Source of the DNA: Mycteria americana
Lineage: Eukaryota; Chordata; Aves; Ciconiiformes; Ciconiidae
Assembly: GCF_035582795.1 (NCBI RefSeq)
Contig: NC_134370.1
Span: 39,109,501-39,173,500, forward strand
Direction: 5' to 3'
Length of the DNA: 64,000 bases
Within the stretch, counting starts at the first letter, position 1. Every line of letters starts with the position of its first letter. The translations under genes and the position numbers were made by a program. This document shows positions 1-12,760 of the stretch, piece after piece. The notes beneath the pieces are model-generated. The model saw only the letters and a list, made by a program, of their open reading frames with translations, had not been told where the DNA came from and did no database searches.

Positions 1-3000
1 TATGCCAAAGCAATCTTTTGACTTGTGATTGCAGGCCCATACCTCACACCTTTCTGTAGCATTACCTGATCTAATTATGAATACACTCCACTCAACATGA
101 TCAGCCAAAAAACATAGTTAAGTACTTCTACATTCAAGCAAGACAACTAAAACCAGCTACAGTGTCAAGCCCAGGACTGGAGCCAAGAGCAGACACCGTA
201 GATCACAACCAACAGCTCCCTTCCATCCATGACACCCTTTCAACACAGCCTGCTTTCTAGCTAAAACACTTGTCTGCCTGAGACTTTACATCACTCCTGA
301 TTTTCCAAGCTGGTGGAATAACGACTTGCAAGGTACTATCAAATGCTTTCCTTCAACCCAGCTAGGCAAGTTGCATCTCTTTTACTAAACAACTCCGCTG
401 CTGCACCACAGACATTAGTCTTGACATTTCTGCCAGCAAAACCATGGTGCATCCCATTCAAATTCACATCTGCAATGGATTTTTCCTCTGTATCTGTTTT
501 AAGATCTTACTAAGATGCTACTGACAGGCCTGTTGCTGTCAGGTACTTTTCTTCTCATTTTTGGAGTATGGGCATTGCCATTGTTCCTTGCCTGACATCT
601 CTACCAAGAATCCTCCTTACCACTCCAGCAGCTTCACTGCCAACTTTTTCTTATCCCAAGCTCAGTGGGATCCTCAAGGCCCCAGCTTTATTGATGTTAA
701 TCAGTCTACATTTTGCTTTGACTTTGGGAACAGCAATTTTCCAACACCCCATTCAGATCCAGGCTGCACCTTCAAGTCCACCACGATCATCACTTGCAAC
801 AGAAGCAAACTGTCCATTTACTACGTGGCCCTTTCCTAGATCATTTGCCATCCCGCTTTCTATCCACGCACACTGCAAAATGAAAAGCTTCCTCAGATGA
901 CTGCCAGACACTCAAGAGGATGCAATTTTGAATACATAGCTCTAGAGCAGGGAGGGTCATCTGTTACTCAAAAGCCATGTACAGCTCCCAAAGCGATGTG
1001 GTGTGGCTCACAAAAGCCTAATGACAACACAGGCTAAAAAGAGGTCTCATGTCTCAGCATGCAACACAACAATCCCACACAGATCTGCAAACCCAGAGGT
1101 TGGTCCACATGCAGTCTGGGGTTTCATGAGAAATATAAAAGTGGTTTGGGGCTTTCCCTCCTCCAACAAAAGCAGCTGAACGCCCTTGGAAAGACAGGAC
1201 CTAAGGGTGCAGCAGGTGGAGAGCCGATAGTCTCCTTTTGCATTAGGTCTCAGAGCAGCATCAGACAGCAAAATGGGCAGTTAAGGATTTTTAATGACCA
1301 TCTTCTTCTGACACAGTTTGCCATGTCTGGACGAAGACAGCCAAGCTGACCTACCATCTCCATGAAAGCTCAAAGCAGCCCCTCTAAGCCCACTGGAGTA
1401 TAAGGAATGGGTGTTACCTGTTAAGTCATTTGAGTTTCAGATCCAGAAGGAAGTGTGATTATGTGGAACTGCTCAAACTTTCATGGGAAGCTACTGTTAG
1501 CTTTAATTATTTGCAACCTTTTGAGTTCCAGAAATTAGCTGTGACATACACAAAACCCACAATTTTCAGGACAAATATATTCCTGAAAAATTATGAGGAA
1601 CAACAACCTTGAATAACTCACAGCCTAGACCAAAAAAGCAGAATCTAAAACACTTGTTTAGCATCTCACAGGCTGTTTTCATCACAACTGAAATCACACT
1701 TCTTCCTCAAACTTCCCTATAAGAAGTCAGCAAATGCAGCAACACATCTTCCCTTCTGCCCGCAGCTGAACTCACAGTTACCTCATTTTTGCTAACATGA
1801 TCTAATCAGCTGGCAAAAACTAACAAACACACTACAACCCATCCTTCTAAACTTCAAGACTGGCTTGAACACGAAGCCAGATCAAGAAAGGAACAGCTGA
1901 GACCTACAAACAAGAACAACTCACTTATTCAAGACTGGGTGCTAAACACAAAGTGGGCAATAATATGGGTGCCCTGATCTCTCTATATAAATGCAGAGAT
2001 AAAAAGTGCATGTGTATGTATTTGGGTGTACACACCACCATTTGTGAGGTTTTTACACTACTTCTAAACAATCTGTACATAAAACCAGCCCAGACAAGTC
2101 TCTTGTCCCACAACCCCTCGCCTACGAAATACTCCAAAAATACTTTCCTGGCAAAGCACACACCCAGGCAGCTGCTTTCCCCCCTAGTATGCACCAGTCC
2201 AAGATGCAGTGGACACCAACCAAAAACTCTCATCTCGCCCCCAGAACTGCAGCCTCATGTAATCAGGAGCCTCCAGAAAGATATTACATCACCAAAAGGA
2301 AAAAGTTCCTTTTTGGCATTTATTAATAGAGTAGGTACTGGAGGAGAAAGATGAGCAAGTAATCCCTATTGCTCTACAAGAGTGAAGCTGCTGTTGAGAC
2401 AGTCAATGTTTATGTTAAGCTTCAGGTTAAAAGGAAAAAAAATTAAATCCTGTGCAGACATGAAAATAAAGCTCTAAATTAACATCTCAATTCACTTCCA
2501 GAGCATCACCAGGGCCTCCCTGACCGTATGCCAGAACAGGAACTCTGGCACTCCAGCTCCACCACACACATCTTAGCAGGGTAAATTACTTAGAATTCAT
2601 TTTCTTTGGGTTTCCTACTGTAATGCACACTAAAACAAAGTCTTAGCACAACTCACACTCCTAAGGCAGCATACCTGCAGGACCCAGCAAACACTACAAG
2701 CAGATCTTGATAAAGCAGTCCCAATGCTGCATGCAAACTCTTTTAGCAAATTAATTAACATGTCAGCCCACCCACATCATGTATTACCACTCATTAGCCT
2801 TTGAACTGTAAAAGCACTCACACAACCTTTTCTTTTCCTCCCTTATGCAGTCAGGACCTATACATTGCATAGGTTGCAAGACAACGCATGCCCTAGAACC
2901 AGCCACACACAATCCCAGTCCCAGCAGATGCCAAGTGATTTACGTTTCAAATTCTTCTTCACTGAATCACTACCCAAAATAGCAATGCCTTGCCTAATTT

Positions 3001-5310
3001 ATTATTTCATCATTAATCATCAACTTCATTAAAAGCAACATTGGGATAACAAACAAGTGTTAAATATGTTCAATTAAGCTTAATTTTTTTCTCAAGGAAA
3101 ATCCCACACTATATTCAATTAATTATGAGAAGAGTTGGAAAGGGTTTTTACTGTGGGTTTTGTTGTTTGTTTTTTTTTTTAAACATATAGAAGAGTCAGG
3201 AATTCCCTAGGTGCTACCCAACTGATTAGGGGAGCAGCACATCCTGGGAGCAGCCCTGATTTTGAGTCAGGAGTTGGGCACACCTTCCTCTGTCATCTGA
3301 GCTAGAAACATTCAAACATACATCCTGAGATGACTCACTAGGGCAACTGCTGATCAAATGCCAAGCCCACAATCGAGCCGCTCAAATATAAACACGGAAC
3401 CTGGCACCTGGGAGACTACCCATTACATCCTGCATTAAACAAAGCAAAAGCAACACTGGCATTCAAGTCACAGAAGGTACACTCCATCTTAAGGCTGAAG
3501 AGAAAAGGGCTTATGTTGGCAAAAATATAGTGAGGTCTGTTTTCAACAGTGCTCTCCCTGCTGAAATTGCCACTCCCGAGTTGAGCACTGTAGAAGGAAG
3601 GCAGGCCATGGACTGAGAAGGGATCCAGACTGCACGTTGTTCCCCCCAGACCTCTTGGGCACCCTCCATGCCCGGCTTGTATCTTATTTGGAAAGCGTAG
3701 CCACATTCCTCCCTGCCAAGTATGGGAAGGAAAGAGATGGTCAACATAGGCACGTCTCCTAACAACTGGAATGCAAGTCCTCGCTTGCAAACAAATGTTC
3801 TCTGGCTTCCCTAGCCAGAAGCAGCCAGCCACGTAAGACAAAAATCAATCATTACATTTGCTGTATCAACAAATGTTCATTTTTAAAAATAAAGAGTATG
3901 GATGAAGGTGGACTGTTTCTTTGCTCTTTGCAACCCGCCTCCATCTGCTGACACTGGAAAAAATAACCCACTTTTCTTGAGTGGTACTGGCAAGAATCAA
4001 AGTTTTGCTGAAACCGTCAGAGTGCCTGACACCCAGTTGCCAAGACAATTAGCAGAAGCCAAGAACCCACATTCCTGGACAATTCTGAATATCTCAGTGT
4101 AGTATCTTACAACATAACTTCACTGAGCTGCCACCAGCATGTAACAACAGGGAGAGTTTGGAGCCTCAAATACCACAAGGCACTTGACATGTCAAGTTGT
4201 GTAATGTACTCTAACCAAGAACAGAATATGATTCAGCAACTTCAAACGAAAGAGCTCTTAATTATTTATGAAAAGCTGTTAAGCCACTATATACGACTAT
4301 CCACAATTTAACAGCTAATGAGATGCAGCCTCCAGGATACAAACTTAAAAATAATTATCAGAAGCAAATCATACAGAAAGGAATTGTGAAGAGCATATAC
4401 TCCCATTCTCCTCTTTGGCACTGCAAAGATATTAAATCAAACACAGCCCAATAAAACCGACATCCAGACAGGTTTAAAAAATAAAATACTGCTGCCTGCC
4501 ATCTCTCAGTTACAGGACTCTCCATCAGACCAAATCGCACATCTTGTAATAACAGCGGTTACAGATAGTACCAAACTAGCTGTCGGACAGTTCTGAGGAG
4601 CCCAAAGCTCTCAGGATTGCCCAACAGTGAACAGCAGGTCACAAGTTGACAATATAGTTTATTAATCAAGCTTTCCTCCTCTTGAAAATGTGTCTGATAG
4701 GAAAATTAAATGGGCATAAGCATCAAGAGAGAGACACAACTAACCATAAATAGGGAGGGAGGCTGTATTTCAACAACTATGTTGACCAGGAATAATTAAA
4801 GGAAAAATTAAAGTACACCTTTCCTATAACTCTGCCTTCCACACATCCTCTACTTCTTCCTACATACACTGTGTATGTTCACAGGCAAACGGGCAAAAGG
4901 AAGGACTCAGACACACATATGCTGGATGCCCTAGATAGTTTTAAAGCTTTTGCACTGATTCTCTACTTTGCATGCACCATCCTAACAGCCATCAAGGCAG
5001 GAGCCTCGATTTCTCAGCAAGCCACTTTTCGGACATCCAACTGGAGATGGGAAGAGAGGTCTCCATTTCAGAGGATCAGTGTACTGTGCCTTCCAAGTAA
5101 AAAAGTTTCAACCTAAAGAAACTCAAGGTAGCATGCCAAGAAAGTAGGTTCCCAAAACAGTAAGGTCCCTTAGAAAATGAAGACAAGTACAGAGCAAAAG
5201 CCAGACTCCACACACATGCTTTACCACAATCTGAATAAAATGTTCTGCAAGTTTTCTCCCTTTTTCTACTGTAGTGCAATGGCTGCAGGTGTAACGCCCA
5301 AGTTTTGTAC
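1..5310 (-). other. MICU1 intron 3 (partial), no gene recognised
   Basis: Everything left of the exon 3 donor is intronic for MICU1. I looked for the next coding exon (in human it starts Met-Glu-Tyr-Glu-Asn-Arg) on the minus strand and did not find it. Short open frames on both strands have no recognisable family content. The stretch is AT-rich, with a T-run near 3170-3180 and a perfect 14-bp palindrome centred on AAGCTT at 3072-3085. No interspersed repeat was identified with confidence. Confidence 0.75.
3072..3085. repeat. 14-bp perfect palindrome
   Basis: AATTAAGCTTAATT is self-complementary over all 14 bases. It is short enough to occur by chance in AT-rich intronic DNA, and no function is assigned. 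Confidence 0.5.
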
Positions 5311-5494
5311 CTTACGGTCCCTGAACCCAGAACGCTTCTTCTTCTTCCCTTCCGGCTGAGCCTCCTCGTCACCTGATGCAACAGCCTTTCTACCCTCACT
5401 GCCGCTGCTCTCCTCCTCCTCCTCATGCTTCACCTTCTCGTTTGGCTCTGTCCTCGGATCGTGTTTTACAGAGGATGAGTCTTCTGCGTAGGCC
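5311..5494 (-). CDS. MICU1: MICU1 coding exon 3 (acidic linker and polybasic segment)
   Basis: The 184-nt exon encodes residues 54-115 of this protein. It starts after a good acceptor (pyrimidine tract then TTATACAG, read on the minus strand) and ends Asp-Arg-Lys before GTACAA. Order of elements: Arg-Ala-Tyr-Ala-Glu junction; a divergent hydrophilic linker with five consecutive glutamates and SSGSEG; then KKKKRSGFRDRK at about residues 104-115. That last segment is the family's strongly conserved polybasic region, known to contribute to MCU and membrane contact. The linker is about five residues longer than in human MICU1. Next to the donor is a second, overlapping GTAAGG donor 5 nt upstream. 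If the intron were retained, translation would add 14 residues (VQNLGVTPAAIALQ) and stop, so the EF hands would be lost. Identity rests on the exact KKKKRSGFRDRK match and the splice phase. Confidence 0.93.
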
Positions 5495-8400
5495 CTGTAT
5501 AAGGGAAAAGAAAACACCAGTTTAGGAAATTATTGAGAGGGGTCCTAGGGCTACAAAGATGGCCCTGCAAGGCTCTCCCTGAATGAAACACTTCTTACAG
5601 TTCAGCATGGAGGACTGCAAAGCAAAAGCAAAGAAGTGATCGGTCTCCTTGGAATATTGTGTGCTTTTCCCTGCTGTAATCAAATTTCCACCCCCCCACC
5701 CCAAAAACCAAACTAATAATCACAGTAAGTTCTCCCAGTCCAAGAACACCAGAGCAAATCACTCAGTGAATTATCATACCCTCTCCCAAAAACTACACGT
5801 GCAAGAAAGATTGGGAAGGGCATACCATACCTCCTCTACTGCTAAATTCCACCCCTCCTGCCCCAAAAAAGATTATATAAAGTGACAGAAATGTGTTTTA
5901 CCATCAGCACTGCAAGATTCAGAAAGAATAGCCTTTGTTTCAGCTCAACTGATTTATTTTCTATCTCCAGCAGGTGACAGGCTGTTTTATTTCCCTCTTC
6001 CACCAATGACTCTTCTAAACTCCAGTGCTGAAGGATTTGTGACAACAAAAACCGGAGTTGTTTATCCTCAAGCTGGAAATAACAACTCTGGCAGAGCAAA
6101 GGACCCCTGTCCCTTGCTGTTCAAATACAAAGATCTTCAGCAACCCTGTTTGTAGACCAAGACTCAATACTCAAAATTGCTCAGTCTAAGCTGTGAGCTA
6201 CTCACAGAATTGCAACTGGCAATAGGGTGGTTAAATAAAAAGCAGGATAAATCCATAAGCCAAACAATGCTATGGCTTTCCTACACTTTACCTGTAAAGC
6301 GGTTTATAACCAGACAGAGCTCAGACCACATTAATACCAGTGAAATTATAATCTGTAAGGATATGTTAACCTGTTACAAGCAACAAAGCAAACAGTTTTA
6401 CCAAATTGTTTCTCTTTGTAAAAGACCCAAACAGCTCAGGCAAACATCCTAGCCTGCCTGTAACTTGAGCAAAGTCACCTTTACTTTGCATTCCTGGTGA
6501 TTTATTTTGGACTAATAACAGGGTACAGGGCTCGCACAGTTAGGTGCCGCTCACTAGCCAGCAGCCTTCAGATGAAGGCTGGTACTTTGGTACTCCCTGT
6601 AACTGTGAACATGTTCATTTACAGCTGCGTGAGTTTATTCAAGAAAGGCTGCCTTGGGAGAAAAACAAAAACAAACCAAGATTTTTGAAGTCTTCCAAGC
6701 TCTAAGCAAAAGGCTATGCATATTTCATCCTACCAGTTTCCTGGAAAACACAGATGTGGAATGCAAAATTAACAGAGAAGAGTCTGTGCCTGTCTCCCCA
6801 GCAATACACAGCTTTGCAGCAATCTCAGCGCATCATCTTCCAAAGAGAAGAAATGAGGGTAGGTGCTCCTTCAATTAATTTAAATGCTACCGAAATAAAA
6901 GACAACTCACTCCTTACCAACATCCAATAATTCACTAACAGTCACCATACTGGATAAGTGGGGAAGGGCTAAAGAACTCAAATCTTTCCACAGTACTGGC
7001 GGGAAGCAAAAACTTATTATTCTAGAATAAACTCCCGAAGAGCATACTTAATAGTAGAGCAAATCATGACAAAAGCAAATTAACTTTTGTTCATATTGTG
7101 ATAACTACTTCGGCAAACTATCGAAAGCACTTGAACAACCACCACCAAGTTCCCAGCATTGCTTTGAAATGCGATAACCCATGGCACTACGGCTGGGTTA
7201 AAACAGTTCAGAGGTTTCTAGTCCACACTAGGACAGAATACAACTTCATTACAAGGGTTTGATTTAATAAAATACACAAATGCTTGGTGAAGAGCAGTAC
7301 TCGCCAAGCCTTTTCATGCAAAATGGAGTCTAAGATGCCAGCTGTCCCTTTCTGAAAAGGTCCTGAGCCTTTACCTGCCAATGCATTTAAGTCTTATAGC
7401 AAACCACCACCTTTAACACTTCCCCTGAACCAAACTTTCCAAGACAGAATTTAAACCCGAGTCTTCCACAAGCATCTTAAGATAGGGAAATTATCTCCCC
7501 AGAAGAGCCAGGCAGCTGATGTGTCTCTTGGAGCACAAAGTCCACGCTGGCACCTCTCCTGAAGCCTTTCCTGAAAGTTTAATCAGCACTGACACATCCT
7601 TGCGGAGTTGTGGTTTTGGCCAATACACAGTTTGCTAGAATAAGCTGCTGCCAGCTGAGGCTACAACAGCAGCACTGACAAGGAAAGCCCTTGTGTAGGC
7701 AGGACACCAGTCTCAAGTAGCTCTGAGAGAATCTCTTGGGAGAAAGGCCTGGGGACAAAAAAGCAGTAGAAAATTGATTGCTTATCTACACAACCAAGCT
7801 AGACTGTATGAAACATGCCAGAGAATAGCTCTATCAGTGAAGATTTGCTCCTGTAATGCTTGACTGACAGCTATCAAACCAGGGAAAGGATAGAAGAAAT
7901 TCAAAATCAAACATTTTCAGCAAATCCTACGCATTCCTTCAATCCATCATGCCGTCAATCCAGTTGGCTACAGCGATACAGATGTTGGCTGTTTGAATAC
8001 AGTCAGCTTTTTTCCACCCCTCTAGTTTATCTAGGTAATTAACTCTGCTCTACAGTTAGATCACCTTCCCAGCATACAAGCAAAATGGGCTATGAGAATA
8101 AAAGCAGAAGTTGTAGTCTGCTTAGCAAACAAGGTTTTAAACAGTACCTGCTGTTGCTCACCTTCAGGCCACGGTCCAAACTACTCACTGAATTAACCTC
8201 TGAATGATCCGCTCTCTATGTACACCTACTGGTCTGTGTATTTTACATCCTGCACAACCATCCTCTGTTGAAATTCTTGGCTTCCATCACCTGCAACTTC
8301 CATACTGCACCCACATAAAGCAGTCTTTCAGTGCAGATGTCAGAGTACAGCTGGAAAAACCCCATAGCTCCAGAAATATCCAGCCTGATGGACTGCCATT

Positions 8401-9789
8401 AGCAAGGGAAGACTCTCCCTCTCCTTTTTTGAGGAGACTGACTTTCCAATGGCATGCCTGTTGCTGCAGCTTCTGCACAAAAGGGAAATGAAAATACAAA
8501 GGCTCCCTTCACTGTGTGCCAAGACCAGCTGCCAGCCTCTCTCCATGGAGCGTGCCTGCCCTGGATCCTAGCTGCCAAGATTCAACCCTCCCAGTCTCTT
8601 CAGGTTTTTTTCCCCCCCCCAGTGAATTCAATTTGAGGCAAAGACCATATTCCCCACCTACTTAACAAATTCTTCTTTTAATCCTTGGAGAAAGCCAACA
8701 ATCAAGCATAAGATTAGGTTCATCATCCCCAAAGAAAACCACCTAGCTACCACAGAGGACTCAATGCTACTCAATGCTAAATTCCCACTTAGCAAATAGT
8801 TCTTTGAGAAAGCCAAACACATGCAACCATAGGACATACATCCAGTAAGGATCCCTGGACTCACACCAGGCATTAGCAAGATAGTCCACAGTTGCAGGTT
8901 TTCCAATTAAAGAAATCACAATCCATCACTTCAAAGTATTTTTCTTCTTCTTTGAGAGAGAGAAGCAGAACAGTGTGCTAAAAGAACAAAGCTTTGTGCC
9001 AGAGATAACAGTCCTCAGTTATTGTAATCCTGAAGACAGTAGAAAAGTACTTAGCTATCAGATGCTATTTAATCTCAGAAGGAAACGTAGGAGATCTAAC
9101 AAGAAGCTGGGCACTCAGGAGTCAGCAAAGACCTTGCCACCAAACAAAAAAGCTGGAGAGAGGAATCCTGCCTGACAGATGTGTTCTTCAATTGAATAGA
9201 GTTGCCACTCTCCTTGCACGTAAACATCTGGAGACACCCAAGTGAGGTTTAAAAGTCACTTAAAACTTCAGGTCTTCATATTGAAATGCAAAAGCAAGCT
9301 TGGACACAATGTTCATAAGAATAGGTAACCTCCAGGAATGGGGAGTATTTTAAGTGGGGAGCTCTGTCTCATCCTCAGCTCAACCATGTTCAGCAACTAA
9401 ATTAGTTACCTGGAACTTTAACATGAAATTAACCAGAAATGATGAAGATCCACAGCCCAATTTTTCAGGATGTCATGCCACTCACAGGACTTTTTACTAC
9501 TTTGCTTCCTTCCTCATCTTTCATGGTAGTTGACACTGACGTAAATGAGCACAATGAATTTATGGCAAGAACTGCAACGAACACACCAAAATTAAGATAG
9601 ATTCTAGAAATGAACGCAAGCAATTAGATTGAAGAGACAGCTCTGGATACCAGCCATAGCCTAAAATGGGTCCAAGAACATAAGGAGACAGTGGCATAGT
9701 CTGTGAGATGTGCATGTCCTTCCTTCCACCCCAGCCAGCAGCAGGAACGTCCCTGCAGAAAGCGCCTTCAGCTACTGACAGCGCACTTC

Positions 9790-10245
9790 AAGAAGAGCTG
9801 AACCAACCAGAGAAGATCCGACAGAGAGCAGCAGGAATGGTTAAGGGTCTAGAACACACTGTGGGAAAAACTGACCTAAATAAGTCAGATTACTGTAAGA
9901 AAGATGGAAAAGAGGAAGGTGAGATAACTGTAATATATATAAAACAGTTGCTGCAGGACTGTTCTCTTGGTCCAGCAAGGACAGGACAAGACACAGGACA
10001 TGTGCTTAAGGACATCATAAGGGAAGAGACTTATACACCAGGGAAAGAAGGAGAATCCTGTGCATACATACATATACATACACAGAAAGCGTTTAATGTT
10101 GACAGGGGAACACTGGAATCAGCTGCCAGGGAGGATTTATTCCATCACTGCTCTCTCCATCACCAGCAAATTGCTAAAAATAGGCAAGACAGCTGCCTGT
10201 CAGGACTAGTTTGGAGGCACGCAGACCTGCCTCAGCAGCAGACTA
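9790..10245 (+). mobile_element. Degenerate CR1 LINE, 3' portion
   Basis: The plus strand follows the 3' end of sauropsid CR1 elements (turtle-like subtype) in order. First comes the AGAGAAGA-type start, followed by GAATGGTTAAGGGTCTAGAAC. Next is a GATAACTGT...ATATAAAA block, then AAGGACAGGACAAG. Then comes ACACTGGAATCAGCTGCC followed by AGGGAGG. It ends with a stretch equivalent to AGACA-x-CTGTCAGGGATGGTCTAGA. Multiple substitutions and indels show an old insertion with no coding capacity. Boundaries are approximate. The match is from memory of the CR1 consensus; RepeatMasker would settle the subfamily. Confidence 0.72.
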
Positions 10246-11989
10246 GCTGATTTCTCACGCTCCCTCCCACTCGCCTCTGCTGCAGCCCAGTTCAGGCATT
10301 GGCACCAGCACGTGGGCGCAGATGGACAGGCCAGAGCATGAGGACCTCTGCTTCAAGCTGCTTGAAATTGAGTACTCTGAAGAAGATGAACCTGAATGGT
10401 TTTAGGTCAGTCTTACCAGCTAACTTGGGTCATGTGGGATAACATGACGCTCCTCAGAGATGACTCCCCGATAGTCTGCAGAGGAAAATAATTGCTTCAT
10501 GAAGGTTGTCAACCCCAATAACATACGCTGGAGGCATCCTACTGACATTACCCTTATATGCTTGTAAAGTATAAATCTGTTAATTTCTTAATCCAGGAAA
10601 TGCTGCTTACATTGCCAAACAGAGCTCACCCCAAGTGGGGTACAGGACCATATCCCCAAGCCGCAGCCCTGACAGATGCACGCAGCCACAACTCTGTTAA
10701 CATCCGCCATGCACAGAGCCACAAGCCTGTGCTCCTCGCCTCCCAAGCATGCTGCTCACTTGAACTTCTCTTAATCCGAACTGTACTTTTGAAGGCTGAC
10801 AGGCTCAATAGCTTCTTTTTTCCCCTCCAAGAAAACGGCATTTGCTTTCAGTCACTGCTACAACTCCCCTTGTATTTGCTTCTGGGCATGCAGACTGTAC
10901 AGAAAGGGAAGGTAACCAAATAAAACAGTGAGGCTGGCAGAGATAGCAAGAAGCACAAGGTAGGATGACCACATGAAACCAGTAAGATGACAGCTGGCAT
11001 CCCATTCTCTATCCCTTGTCCCCCCAAAAGACAGCAAGCTCATCACCCTTCACCACTGTCACTCACTAGTGTTTGTTTTCAAGAAAAAAATACCTTAGGT
11101 TGCGAGAGTAAGGGAGGCAAAGCAGAGCCTCTGATGCTACCACCTCTATAAGGTGCCCTCAAACACAGAAAGTCTTCTTTTTCCCCTTGTTTTATTATTA
11201 TTTTTTACAATATTGGCAGGTTTGTATGAGCCTGGCTTTATCGGTTTGAAATTATGAGCCAGATCAACGGATACAAATAAGTCTGACTTAGGACGACAAC
11301 TACCAACTGCTGAAGATTGGTATATTTGAATATTGGGTATTCAAAGCTTATACCCAAGGGTGAGAAGGATGCCATAACTGCTAAAAAATACAAGTGAAAA
11401 CACTCACAACTTCAGTTCAGAAGAAACCACCCTTGTAGAAACAAGGAAAGAGAAAAGATGGGAAGAGAAAGTTAAATGTACTCCACATAAATTGAAAGCT
11501 AGTACTATAGAAAATAGATAAAGGACACAGAAGCACCCAAGGAAGAGGCAATGACCAAAAGAACATGATCTTTTTATTGTTTGAGTTATCAAAAATACCA
11601 AGGAGCATGTAATAAATTGAGATTGTTTACCATGTTACTGGAAGTGACAGAACTATATATTTCCAAGTGAACGCTTACTCTGTTTACAATGCTTTATATT
11701 CTATATATCCTGATCTTCTCAAGAGAGAACACAGACAGACTCTCTCCACTTGAACGTAGTGAAAGTCTATATAACACAGCAACACTATAAATATGTATTT
11801 TCTACTCAAGTCTTTATAAAACTTTTTGCAGAAGTCTGAGGTTTAGTTTTAATAAGAGTTGGCTGAGACTCTCTGCCCAGCTGCTGTTGATATTCAGTAA
11901 GCCTTAACTCATTGCTATTAATATTTAAAAAGTGTAAAGCAGGGCAATAGGTGTTATCACAGACCTGTTATTTAGACAAAGACTGACGC

Positions 11990-12760
11990 TGGACAGAGGA
12001 GAAGATTATCTAGGCTTTCTAATTAAAGGAGGGTAAAGAAGAATTTCATGACAGTCAACAAGGGCTTATGGAAAATAAGTCTTGCGCTAAATAGATGTCA
12101 TTTCTTGATGAAATTACCAGTGTTATTGATAACTGCAGTAGCATTCACTTAATAAATGCAAGTTCTCACACTGTATTAGTCCACTTGCCACTAAATGATA
12201 TTGTGATTAGTAAGCTAGAGCAACACAAAAATCAACACGAAACTTTCAATGGATTAAAAACTGTTTAGTAACATGCTTCAAAATATGAGCATTTGATCAT
12301 CAACGAGTGGCTGAGCTTCTCCCAAGCCCTGACAAGGGTTCCTGGCCCTACGCCACCTCTTTTATTAATGAGCTAGAGGATAAAGTCCGTGGGTCCCCTG
12401 ATATCTATCAGTAAATATTCAGGTAGCACTAGAAATTACGGTCTCACTTGCTCGGTAAGCTGAGCACAAGCAAGCACACAATACCCATCAAGACAGCTGA
12501 AAAGCGAGGGGAACATCAAGGCACAACAAACACGGATGTGTTCACATGACTAGTTTCATCCATACTAGATATTAATGCCTGTGAAAGCCCCCTTGTGCTT
12601 TAGTGGATCGTCAGTTGATCATAACTCCCAGTGAATCATCACAGTCTTAAGGTCAAATGCAAACCTTGTATGTTCAAGTACAGGAATCTCAAATCAAGTC
12701 TAAATATTAAATAATGCTCCTGTTTGGCACCGATGCAGCCCTCCTAAGCTACTGTGCTCA
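11990..12760 (+). mobile_element. Degenerate CR1 LINE, reverse-transcriptase region
   Basis: Landmarks of CR1 ORF2 appear in the right order on the plus strand. These are GTCAACAAGGGCTTATGGAA, TTTCTTGATGAAATTACCAG, CAAAAATCAACA followed by ATGGATTAAAAACTG, GTTCCTGGCCCTACGCC (the Gly-Ser-Val-Leu-Gly-Pro reverse-transcriptase motif), TTTATTAATGAGCTAGA, TTGCTCGGTAAGCTGAGCAC, GTGGATCGTCAGTTGATCAT and TTTGGCACCGATGCAGCC. The FADD catalytic region is scrambled and frames are broken, so the copy is dead. It ends about where the fragment at 9.8-10.2 kb begins in the element, but the two lie in the wrong genomic order for one simple insertion. Confidence 0.75.

Noticed and set aside
1..5310. Search for MICU1 exon 4 (first post-linker exon)
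   Set aside because: No minus-strand stretch encodes the expected Tyr-Glu-Asn-Arg-Ile-Arg sequence; the exon is presumed left of the window.
9708..10250. 180-codon plus-strand frame
   Set aside because: Most of it overlaps a degenerate CR1 3' end, a region of the element that is non-coding.
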